A stretch of DNA of 64,000 nt from Aculops lycopersici (taxonomy: Eukaryota > Arthropoda > Arachnida > Trombidiformes > Eriophyidae). The position numbers and the translations under genes are program-made. The DNA lies in the NCBI GenBank assembly GCA_015350385.1, contig WNKI01000001.1:11361338-11425337 (forward strand), read 5' to 3'. The notes beneath the pieces were generated by a model. That model did no database searches. It worked only from the letters and a program-made list of their open reading frames with translations, and was not told the origin of the DNA. Below, in pieces: positions 44,201-53,654 of this stretch; positions within the stretch are counted from its first letter, which is position 1; each line of letters opens with the position of its first letter.

Positions 44201-46784
44201 TGCTCGTGTCGTTGCCGCAACTGTGTTTTCGGCGTCGTCGTCGTCGAAGCTGCCGATCGTGACACGACTTATACTTGTACCCGCGACAGTGTGTTGGACA
44301 ACAGGTGTGATTCAGGGGTCGGTGGTGGAGGACTCGGCTGTTCATATTGCCAGTTGAACACGATTGCAAGGGTATTGTGCTGGATGATGGAGCGGTTGTG
44401 ACGGCGCCGGATGCTGATGGGGCTGTCGCCGCTGTTGTTGTCAGTGGAACCACTGCTTGCGGTATGGGAGTCTTTGGGATGCTTGCCACGTTGTGTAAGT
44501 GCTCACCTGCTTGCTTGTTGCCGCTCAATATAGACTCTGAACTTGTTTCAACTTGCCCTGGCTTCGGTTGTTTTCCCAAACTTGAATTTTTTGTGCCTTT
44601 TCCAAGAGACAACTTTTCGCCGGCACAATCCCCAATGAAGCGCTCACTTTCCGAGGAGTCCACCAGGTTTCCCAGCGGATCGGTGAGCTCGCAATCGAAG
44701 ATACTCTTGTAGTTTCCAATGATGCTAGCCATAATTTGGTTGCTCAACTCTTGCTCACGAAGTCCTTTGTAGGATTCGCTTCGAATTCTGAAAATATTTG
44801 GACCAAAGACGATGCCAAGCGCCTCGGCGCACATTTTGTTGTATTGCTGCTTGAGGGAGATTCTAAATAGAAAGCAGGCGAGATATTTGAGGAGATTGTA
44901 ATTTTCAATTGGAAGCTTTCTAACCAACTTGGTCAAGTCTCTTAAGAATGCAGTTCGATGCCGTTCAATGGAAGCCTGTGAGTCGGATAAAATTTCGCTA
45001 ACCGACGTATTGGAAGTTTCAAATCTGTAACCGGCGGCCATGTCTTTGGCCAAATGGGTTGCGTACTTTTTTGCCAGCGCAATGAAATAGTAGTTCATTC
45101 GAGTGGGAATCAGAGGTTCAGGTAACTCGCGCAAATACATCTTTAGCATCGAGGCGGAAGTTGCAACATCCACCGATTCCAACTCAAGGGGTGCGTCACC
45201 CAGTCTATCAAAGAGAGTTCTAAGTTTTTCCATTAGTCTGGCGTTTCCACTCACCCTAAATATTCCCTCGTGAGTGAGAGCGGATGAGTTTTCTTCAATG
45301 TAATTGCAAAGGCGAGCTAAAATGTAGGGCACAGCTTGTTGCTTGTAAATATCGGGCCGACCAAAGCAGGTGATGGGATAAATATTGTTTGCCATTTGCA
45401 AAGGACACCCATAAACCCTGAAGCTCTTGCCCTGCTTCTGTCTCAATGGCGACCTCCGATTGTGTTGACCCTGAGCACCACCGACACCTGATCCAGTCCG
45501 AGTGCCATACACCGCGTGCATCAGGTGGTGGTGGGGTTTGTTGAACATGCTGGAGCCCGACTGCAAACTTAGCCGAGGATTTGCCGTAGCGCCACGGTGC
45601 GTCGCCGCCGACTCGGCCGCGGCCATCTTGTTACTCTTGAGCGATAATGGCGAGGCAAACAATTTCTTCATTCGATCCATTCGCGACTCGCCCAAAAAGG
45701 GCGAGTGTCTAGCGGACGCCGAGCTACTTGACCCGGCTACAACCGAACCCGAGGTGGCGCTTCCTCCCGACGCCAGAAGCGAGTTTACACTAAACGCTGG
45801 TCCCATTGAGAAACTGGCCGAGCCCATCTGGCCCGCCGCAATGGAGGGAGTTCTCTGTTTGCCGCTGCCACCACCTGTTGTTGCCGCAACCTGGCTCGCC
45901 GAAGCTTGATTGTGGCCACTTGTTGGCATTGAGCCAGAGGGGCGCGTGTAGATGCACTCGCTTAGTCGCTTTGTATTGGACTTGATCTTTCTATCTTGAC
46001 TCATGCTCTTCAATAGCTTGCCGCTACTCGACGAGCCACTTGGAGGCGTAACAACCTGCGCCGCAACCGTCGGATTGGACACCTGCGAGTAATCCTTCAG
46101 CGAGTAAACCTGGTGCTGGATTGGGCCAGACTTGAAGGCAAACGCGTCGCTTCGGCTGGGCCACTGGGGCACAACCTGATTATCATCGTCCTCCTCTTCA
46201 TCATTTAATCTGTTAACCTGCTGCTTGTGGTCACTGTTGCTTGGGTGGCCACCTGTTTGCTTGTTGTGATTGCTTTTCGTGCTTGTGGTTGCTGTGGTGG
46301 TGGTGTTCGTGTTTGTGTTACTGGTGCGATTGTTGTTCGTTTGTTGCTGTTGTTGTTGGTCTAATCTGGTGGTTGCTTTTGTATCACACTCGGTTCCCAT
46401 TTGTTGCTGCTGCTGCTGCAAGTTGCTATCCTTTCCCTCGTTCTTATTATACGAATGATGGTGCGTCAGTTTGCTCAGGAGCGATTGTCTTTGTGGTGTC
46501 TGTTGTGTCGTCGTCGTCGTCGTTGTCGTCGTTGCTGCTGCCATTTGTCTATTTGAATGATGATGTTGGTGCTGCTGAGAAATATGATCTTCGCTCAGCA
46601 CCGCCGATAGCGGCCGCCGGTTCTCCTTAATCTCTCTCGACTGGCTTGTGGAGTAGGCCTCACCTGGTCCCGTGTTGCTCATTCGGCGGCCATCCTTCCT
46701 CAGGTTGGCTTGCTGCTGTTGAGTCGAGGACGACGACATTGCCTCGCCGCTACTACTGGAAGCTCTTTCAAAGGAGCCACTCAT
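41214..46784 (-). CDS. FAM13: FAM13-type RhoGAP protein (1856 aa, intronless)
   Basis: Predicted GTPase-activating protein for Rho-family GTPases. A GTG at 46796 is in frame, but the first ATG is at 46782-46784. Layout: a ~450-residue N-terminal region rich in Gln, Ser, Thr and His; a RhoGAP domain at about 465-700 (FGRPDIYKQQAVPYILARL; arginine finger in EGIFRVSGN at ~505; LKMYLRELPEPLIP; NYNLLKYLACFLFRISL; CAEALGIVFGPNIFR); a very acidic stretch (~890-1005); a basic Ser/Arg segment; and the C-terminal FAM13 box (~1770-1850) with ELQKNLLRYEHWFGRPVTRLE and LYERYRAVK. The combination of N-terminal RhoGAP and this C-terminal box defines FAM13A/B. It is much longer than human FAM13A (~1020 aa) because of low-complexity insertions. 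Single exon, as far as seen. Confidence 0.88.
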   Translation of the reverse strand: MSGSFERASSSSGEAMSSSSTQQQQANLRKDGRRMSNTGPGEAYSTSQSREIKENRRPLSAVLSEDHISQQHQHHHSNRQMAAATTTTTTTTTQQTPQRQSLLSKLTHHHSYNKNEGKDSNLQQQQQQMGTECDTKATTRLDQQQQQQTNNNRTSNTNTNTTTTATTSTKSNHNKQTGGHPSNSDHKQQVNRLNDEEEDDDNQVVPQWPSRSDAFAFKSGPIQHQVYSLKDYSQVSNPTVAAQVVTPPSGSSSSGKLLKSMSQDRKIKSNTKRLSECIYTRPSGSMPTSGHNQASASQVAATTGGGSGKQRTPSIAAGQMGSASFSMGPAFSVNSLLASGGSATSGSVVAGSSSSASARHSPFLGESRMDRMKKLFASPLSLKSNKMAAAESAATHRGATANPRLSLQSGSSMFNKPHHHLMHAVYGTRTGSGVGGAQGQHNRRSPLRQKQGKSFRVYGCPLQMANNIYPITCFGRPDIYKQQAVPYILARLCNYIEENSSALTHEGIFRVSGNARLMEKLRTLFDRLGDAPLELESVDVATSASMLKMYLRELPEPLIPTRMNYYFIALAKKYATHLAKDMAAGYRFETSNTSVSEILSDSQASIERHRTAFLRDLTKLVRKLPIENYNLLKYLACFLFRISLKQQYNKMCAEALGIVFGPNIFRIRSESYKGLREQELSNQIMASIIGNYKSIFDCELTDPLGNLVDSSESERFIGDCAGEKLSLGKGTKNSSLGKQPKPGQVETSSESILSGNKQAGEHLHNVASIPKTPIPQAVVPLTTTAATAPSASGAVTTAPSSSTIPLQSCSTGNMNSRVLHHRPLNHTCCPTHCRGYKYKSCHDRQLRRRRRRKHSCGNDTSTLHVSESKRERPIARPSACATSARHQGQEIEYEDEDEAEEEEEEAEIMARRVRDCGDNEMDDEDEGGDDDGDDSSEDEDCNEEESYTPSSASESCYSVSGSDTLESSYEDNEHYGDDDVDDEDDEEEDDGGEDVDDENVDMASGSSMSGCGGSDTSYTPSSSPTESEGEGVSMEDEIERSSSPISNSSLVDALVLGGSGNPHACYVCKRRESAQAELLMTRNTNASITTCDTTTAAASAAVAPAVALTLRAPTVRSGGANKIPPNVSVVGQHHSSNQQVVASASDSIPLVGAAAAAPADHSGYHHQHGRGSSRRKRTQEGSSKKSLAHHTAYQLAVIESASRGATSDTAAEDRATRTKHYNEARATGVAVGGPTAGSSKMNRKYDSLRRRSSSASSLNRIKHKHERMIAAHRKHSDSGGQHANRTSRASRRTGGGRGGESSSKNRSSRRSRQKNHANTSKLDAHISTRSARKFCERSDQHFLGDKNSTAADHPDIYQVTKGLSALHIPDHLDVDLDSDKLAVDSLAGMDIYAPEYLEDHEGERYYLLRSFNSDETLLRSVNYCLESTPDSRCLKSRRRFSGYDIEHQLGSKPEAALLSSVRPHQFDQIPEALDQNEEIHSHEAPLLMGQQKQSTTNRKHQQQQSQADQQTSPQPSMVAANQAAGLAAFGSSIISLLDHQQMSNFRRSQMSINELASLHATENPIQVQMRSMKELIRALKRQLKHGSGGFGFSKTMERILVKMSQQDSGVATTTTTTKAATATTTGAATDLLDYSDDCSTCYIDYLSAHNLARQIEEDLELFESGGGVPSTSNTGLANLLSVKITLFKQRYNDLENIYDHCSNNHSSANHPHNQIPMRATQQQHEDLELGSESNQIESVATAVTDKTAAVPRPGAGSESCKYGSLCPIEFVFNIEKQLAMKRALGNRVVRLHQMTIEQLQAEKLELQKNLLRYEHWFGRPVTRLEFSFVGHLYERYRAVKIIKSRKMRQLEAAATA

Positions 46785-47623
46785 ATTGCTGGACACTTTA
46801 AATACTGAACACGACGACGACGAATAGTTCTTGTTTACTAATCTCGTCCTTTCTCATTTCAGCTTATTATTGTTTAGCTAATATCCGGTTAGTAATTTTT
46901 TACTTTAAATCTAGTGATAAGAATAACATCAGCACATTGGATCCAATTCATTCAAAGCTCTATGTGCGCTAAATATATCAACAACAACAACAATAGTTAT
47001 ACTAATAGTAATAACAACAATACGCTTGCCAAAAACTTCTCACATTTCTTGTGCTGGAAGATTATTTTGCCTTCAATTTGTAATTATTATTCCTCTTTTT
47101 TCTAAGCTAGATAACTTGAATTTTCTTTGAGATTTGTATACGCGGAGTGATCATGATAATAATAACACTAATAATAATATACAAACAATTTCTCATATTC
47201 TCGATTCAATTTCATGAGCAGAGGCAGGAGGAGGAGCAGTAACTCGCCTAGCGCCTCTTATATTTCCCGTTTCTTCGGGCGCAAGCCTTTTCCCACAATA
47301 TCGTCTTTGCTACTACTGCAGCTGCTGCTATGGCAGGCACCTAGGGTCACTCGTTCATTCACTCGCTTCAATACACAAACTCGGTTCAAGTCGGCCGCTA
47401 CGCTTGCCGTTATGAGAGTTGCCTGTCTCTCTGTCTCTGTGTGTAGATTTGCAGTGCACACACACACAAAGACACACACACTCACAACAGGGACCTAGCG
47501 ACGCGCACAAATACCAATACATGGAGAAACGATGGGCTATTTCGAACGGCCTCTAGTGTATCGTAGAAACACACTCTCTCACTCTTGCTCACACACAAAC
47601 AAACACAGGGACAGTCACATCTA

Positions 47624-47643
47624 CCAGCTAGCTAGCTAGCTGG
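47624..47643. repeat. 20-bp palindrome built on CTAG repeats
   Basis: CCAG(CTAG)3CTGG is its own reverse complement. Because it is made of a self-complementary tetramer, slippage alone could have produced it. Confidence 0.85.
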
Positions 47644-48571
47644 CTAGTCGTCAGGCGTAAATCCATGCTTATATTTATATATAAATCTAAATGCACGCGC
47701 AGCCAGGTAGGTATTTGTGGGCCCGCTTGGCGCGCGGTTGGTTGCGAGTGTGGCGTCAATGGCAATGGCGCTGGCTGACGCGCAAGTCCCAAGCGGAAAC
47801 GCCGTGCACACACACAAATGGGCTCGGTCGCTGGGCTGGCGAGGCGCGAGTTTGGCAAGCTAGCTAGCCAACGAATGAGCGTCAACAACATCAAAAGCGG
47901 CAATAGCTATGCTCGCTGTACAAGCTTTTCGTTCGCCTCTTCGGGTGACGCCGAGTTTATCGTGCGCACGATGAGCCGGTCAAAGTGTACGATTGAAGGA
48001 GATCGTACACCATGGAGCGCGCAGCTCTTCATGGCTACGATCCGATGTCGTTAGTTTTGCTGTTGACCAGTCGAAGTCGATGGTTTCAATCTGTTGGTCA
48101 TTAGGTCTCGCTCTTTCTCTACGGGTTAGCAATCAAGCGAGCGAGCAGATGAAAGCGGCAGATGGAAGAGCTCGCAGCCGACTGTTTAATGGACCCACTA
48201 CATGTATGTGAACCACTTTTGGTGGGCAACTGTGGCTCTTAAATAGAGTGGCGATGAGTGTGACAGCTTGATTTGCTTGGCTTGCAATATTTAGCAACTG
48301 CAACTCCAGCTCCAACCGCAACTGCAACCGCAAGTGGCTTGGTTGCCGGCGAAAGCACACTGGGCATCGGCAAACAGATGAAGGACGTAAAGGAGAAGCA
48401 AATGCACTGTGTTTTGCATGAATATTTGACGGAACGTCGTTTGTCTGCTGGCTTAAAGGACTACAGCTGCGATGACGTCGCGAGAAATCGAAACAACAAA
48501 AACAACAACAATTTCCGCTTTGCCGATGAAAAATCGAATGGCACAAATCTGCCATTGCTCAAGTTGCAAGA

Positions 48572-48593
48572 CTCTCTCTCTCTCTCTCTCTCT
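48572..48593. repeat. CT microsatellite
   Basis: Eleven CT units without interruption in non-coding DNA upstream of FAM13. Confidence 0.9.
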
Positions 48594-49392
48594 AGCGGTA
48601 AATAGCTGCGTTCCACTTCTGGCTCAAGACCAGAATCCGCTTGCGCGTCTATTGAAAACAACAGCAGGTGGCTCTACTGCTGCTCAAGAATTTCAAGTTG
48701 TCTCTAGCTCCCTTCCTTCCTCCCTCTAGGCTTCTTTCTATTGAAAATTCATTCGATGGTCTCGCTCACTCTCCTACAACTCATCTCAATCGATTGCAGA
48801 ATTTACCGTGCCAACTATCTTACGACTCCTGCCTTCACCAGCTCCAACGGCTCCACTCGCGCTAGCTTCTCTCGCTTCCACTTTCGTCCGTCTCATCCCT
48901 AGACATTCATCTAAACTCATCCCATCTAAACTCAATTGAGCTCTCACCTGCCAGACGAGTAGAGGCAGCGAGCTGGTTAATTGGCAACAACAGCGAGAGA
49001 GCAGGTGAACTGCTCTCTTCATGCCTGCCCGCCACTTGAGGCCCCAGCGAACAAGTGGGCCCACTGAGACTCGTGGAGTTCCAGTTTGCCGCCGCCTCCA
49101 ACTACCGAACTCAATTGAGAGTCTGGGCAGCAAAGTCGAACGAGTTGCTAGTGGTGGTGGCTCCTTTCGAGGAGTAGAAACCGTCGCGCGCCCTCTTCGC
49201 TTTTGCTGATTCCGTGCCCGAGACTCAAAACGCGCGCGTCGCCCTCTTTCGCATCCGGTTTACGTTTCCACAGGAGCGAGCGCTTGAATTCACGCCGCTC
49301 GCTTGGAAATAGCCAAACAATGGCCGCATACATACACAGCTTGATGCTATCGCATCCTCCATCACGCTAACTAGCGAGCAGCCCACGACATA

Positions 49393-49432
49393 ATCATCAT
49401 CATCACCACCACCACCACCATCATCATTATTA
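49393..49432. repeat. CAT/CAC trinucleotide repeat
   Basis: About 40 bp of CAT, CAC and ATT units in non-coding DNA. Confidence 0.8.
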
Positions 49433-52400
49433 TCGCTACAGAGGCGCAAAATTGGCATCAAATTGCAACCACTGTGTCTGATAAAGTTGAATTGTGCAAT
49501 TGTACAACGTTGCGCAACTCACAAGCGATCAGAGTGAAACGGAGAGACAGAGAGGACCGTTCGTTGCGCCGAAAGTTGGCCTTCAATCTGATGGGCCCCC
49601 GCGACTGGCGGCCAGATGTGAGTATCCACTAGTCGTTCTATGTGACGCTAATTCATCACCCGCAGTAATGCGAGATTGTTGCTCAGTGGAGGCTCTTGAA
49701 ACTCGAAAGGATTGCTCCCCAGATGATGAGCGCTAACTGACCGACTAGACTGCCGGTCCGTTGGTATCTGCGTCGTCGACAAAAAACGCAACAACGCTGA
49801 TACTATGCAAGGAGTAGCAATAATAATGGCGGCCGCAAGGGGGCCGAGCTTCACCAGTGCTTGCGGTCTAGTTTGAATTATCCCGGTTGTGGGGGTGGCT
49901 GTGATGGCGGCACCATTGTATTTGCGTCTCGAAATTTTCAATGTCATCGGTGCGCACTAATAATTTGTCGCTTGCCGCTGCCGCTGCGACATTATTCCAC
50001 AGCTTTAGCACAGGAAGTTGTGCGACAACAGACCCATAGCTGAGAGGCGAGCGGCTGCTCAGCGCCCACAACGCAGCAAACACGAGGCACCTAGCGACTT
50101 GTCGACCGATCGGCGCCCAAACCCCGCCGAGCAGACGAGCACGAGGAATTGAAAATCACTCAAGTTGAAGCCAGAGCCTCCGAAGACTCGCGCTGACCCG
50201 CAAGTTGCCATATCAATAGCCCTGCGCGGGCCGGCGGGGGTGGCGGCGGTCCAAGCGCGCTAGTCTGTAATTTTCGACGTTCCAATCGATCCACTTGAGT
50301 GCCAGGCGCTTTCCGCTCGCCTCCCAACCACTAGTCGCCTGTGTCCATCAGACTGACGGCTGATCGAGCGCCAGAAGATCGACGGTGTCGTCGCCGAGTG
50401 TTTGATCAGTCTCTCTCTCCCCCCTTTCGTTTGGTTGGCCGGTCGGTCGTGTGGTTTGCTCACTGCTAGCTTGACGAGCGTTCCACGTATTCAGCTTTGC
50501 CCAAGTTGTTATCAAGCTCGTCGCTACTGATCAATCGACCGACTTGCTCGCTAGCTAGCTTGCCAACAGCTTCGAGCCAACCACTTTTTCGCCGCCCGCC
50601 AAGCCGAAGGTCGCATCCTCATATGACGGCCTCTGCTCTGGATGCGGATTTGAAGCGTCTTCAGGGCGGCGAGTGCAGCGCCACCAACGGCCCCCTCGAG
50701 AAACTCCCCGACAACTTTTCGGTTGTCGCTGCGCGTTTTTAGTTTCGTCGCCCGTCACTCGGCTCATTGGCCACAGGGCGCAGTCTACTAGCAACTTGTT
50801 TGGTCCTTTCTTTCACTAAGCAGCCTAGTAGTGGTGGCACGCCGAATTGGCATTGCCCCAAGGGCTTCTCTTGGTGTCACTGCCTTCGCGACCCGCAACT
50901 AGAGACCAAGGCCCACAGAGCCAATGAAAGATGAGGACGAGGAGAAGGAAATTGTGCGACAGGCGCATTAACCCAAAGGAAACTCCCCCGTCCAAGTCCA
51001 TCCGTCAGCATGGTGGCACGCCGACTGCTTGCTTGCTTGCTCTCACGTTGCCTGGCTCACACGACAATACCACAACAACCAGCAACAGCAGCACCATCAC
51101 TAAGTAGCCTGCGGTGTCCCCGCCGACGATTGGCTTCCCTGTCCATCTTCGTGGTGTATCGTGAATGTCCGGAGGTGAACTGGTACCTCGCCGGAGCGGT
51201 GCCATCTAAATCTCGCTCATCCAGCCTCAGGTGGGGACTTGCCGCCCGGAGGAGTTTGCACGTTTGTCTCGCATTCCAAGCGCCCCAATGTCTCGGTGAT
51301 GAGTCGCTTCCGAGTCGAGCAATTGAGCAACTGAGCTTAGCCGCTCCAACTGAAACTTGCTTCACCTCTACGGAGCTCCGACTTACGGGGCCACAACCAA
51401 CGAAAGATATCAACCGAGACACGGGTAATAGCATAATCAAGTAGCAACTCAACTGATGCTCAGCTGAGATGATCACCGACGAGGTGCGATAAATCTTGCC
51501 GCGCACGATCTCCTCTCCTCCGTCTCGCTCTCGATTGCAAGGCTCAGCTTTAGATCAAGCCAGGAGATAAACTAAACCGGAAGTCGGTCCTCACATGTTC
51601 ATTATAGACTTCACTACAATCATTCGGATTCGGCGAATTAATGGCCAAGTAGTGTGAGTCTACTGATAGCCAAGTTGTTTATGGCCAAGTGAAAGGGATA
51701 TATCTAGGATCTCTGACTGAAATATCAAGTTGTTGTTGCCTAAGCGTGAAGAATGTCACTGATGTTCGACTAGTTTGCTCGAATCCAGTCAAAACAAACT
51801 GCTTAGCCAGTCCAAATTGGAAGAAAACGGAACGAGAGGAGAGGAAACGAAAACAAGAGGAAACGAAGCAAATTGAACGAAGCGAGAATGCGCCTCCCAC
51901 CGACGGCCATCAAAAAGTGTGCGGAAACAAACTAATTTCTAAGCACGTGCCCGGCGGCCAGAAGTAGGCGACGACAAGTTAATTCAACGCCAAGTCTTCT
52001 CAATTTACTCGGCCCACGGCTCAAGTGCGGCGACTTTGCTGACAAGTGAAGTGTGGTAGTTGCCACTTGGACAAAAGTCGATTCGCCGCCGACAGTTGGG
52101 CAACTCTTTCGCGACCAACGTCGGCGACGACAACAACAACAACAACAAGAACTTGACAAATGTCACCCAGCTTCATTTTGGCCTTTGCGCTCGAGAGCTC
52201 GGCGGCCAGACTGGCTGGCTGGCAGTATGCACGTAAAGTGGCCGACCGGTTGGGGTGTTGCGCCTCGTATTCGGTAGTATGAGCCAAAGATGATGCATGC
52301 TGTCTGCCGCTCACTGGTCGCCGTCAGCAGTGGATTGAGATTGAGATCGAGGAAATCCCATTTGCAAACGAGTGCTCCTCCTTCTAATGCTTCGCTAACC

Positions 52401-53654
52401 TCGAGTGGCTTCCTCCCAGAGGAATGACCACTGACTGGAAGGAACTGGTAGAGATCTCTTTTTGGTGGTTGTCGAGGCCGTCCTCCTCGCAATAACCTGA
52501 GAGAGCAACCAAACCGAACAGCCGGACGACCACCACGCCTTCCGGCTCCGAGGCAATAGGAGGCATATGATCGAGGAGATTTGAGCAGAGGTTACAAATC
52601 AGCATCAGTTTGCCCACTGTCCTCGGAGCAGAAGAAAGCGGAAATGGAGGAGGGATTGCGAAATAAAGTCTGAGCATTTGTCTGGGGGTGAGCCAATGGT
52701 TTCGGCTGGTAGAGGCTCTGTCTCGACCTCATTCGCGCTGAAAGCTTGTGGCTAGATTATATATATTGGCAATCGTTTGTTTTTAACGCAATCGACGGAA
52801 TTTAGTTGGAATAATATAGTCGCCACTCGAGGCCACCAATGAGCGTCATTGGGGATCACCTGTTCTCTCTACTCAACAGGCTAGCCAACATGGATTGTCA
52901 GTAAGCTGCCGCGACGCCAAACAAAAGTTGAGTGCCAATAGCAGATCAGAGGCTTTAGTTGGCGGAGTTTCCGGAGTGGCTTACTTTGGGCTCTTATCTT
53001 AGCCTCTGTTGCTGTCGATCTATTGCTTTGAAATTGGATTCTGCGAAAGTCATTAGTTCAGCGTCAACATCATCTTCCTCATCGTCGACGTCAGCAGGAT
53101 TTCCGCCTTCTTGTGGCCCCTAAGGGCGAAGCAATGAACGAAAGATGGAAGAACATCGACATGAATGGTAGTAAAATAAACATAAGCAACAACAGTTACA
53201 GTCGCCATGAAGAATCTGAAGTCTGAAGTTTGGATGCTCAGCGAAGGGTTCTGATTTTACTCTCCTCGAGAGAAAGAATGCTAATGATGATAGAAGACCT
53301 TGTGCTGGGGAAGAGTGCTGATGAATCAGCTGGACTTGTGATGTGTGAGCAATTTCCGGTTGTCGGCCAGAGAAAAAACACAAATAATTGTTCCTAGTAA
53401 TCACGTTTATTAGTTGATTAAGCTATTTGAAGTGGGACAGAAGAGAATAACTGCGAATAGTCTTGGGTAGAGCGCCCCGCGATACCCAAGCATCAATCAC
53501 AATCGAATTTGTCTAGAAAAAGTGGTTATCGTTTCCGTTATCCTTGACCTTGTTCTTGTGCTTTGTATTCCTCAATGTTGTTTGTTTCTTCTTACATCTA
53601 TGTTGTTTCTCATCATTGAATCAAGCAAACTCCGATGCCATTTAGCGAGATTTA

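Larger units (their letters stand above)
46785..53654. other. 6.9-kb region with no recognisable gene
   Basis: Longest gene-free stretch of the window. Repeats: CA-rich 47455-47494, a CTAG-based 20-bp palindrome 47624-47643, CT run 48572-48593, CAT/CAC run 49393-49432, CAA run 52129-52148. An inverted repeat with 9-bp arms lies at 47985-47993 / 48002-48010. Many ORFs of 60-150 codons occur, but they overlap on opposite strands, are Ser/Arg-rich in the way random CpG-rich sequence is, and match nothing. Likely holds the FAM13 promoter and 5' leader; the PSME4 polyadenylation signal (TTTATT, 53406-53411) is at the right end. Unrecognised small exons or non-coding RNAs cannot be excluded. Confidence 0.45.

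Noticed and set aside
46785..46796. FAM13 start at 46796
   Set aside because: The codon is GTG; the first ATG is four codons later at 46784.
51010..51506. Two overlapping ORFs of about 145 codons on opposite strands
   Set aside because: They are complements of each other in CpG-rich DNA, with Ser/Arg-rich composition and no recognisable motif.
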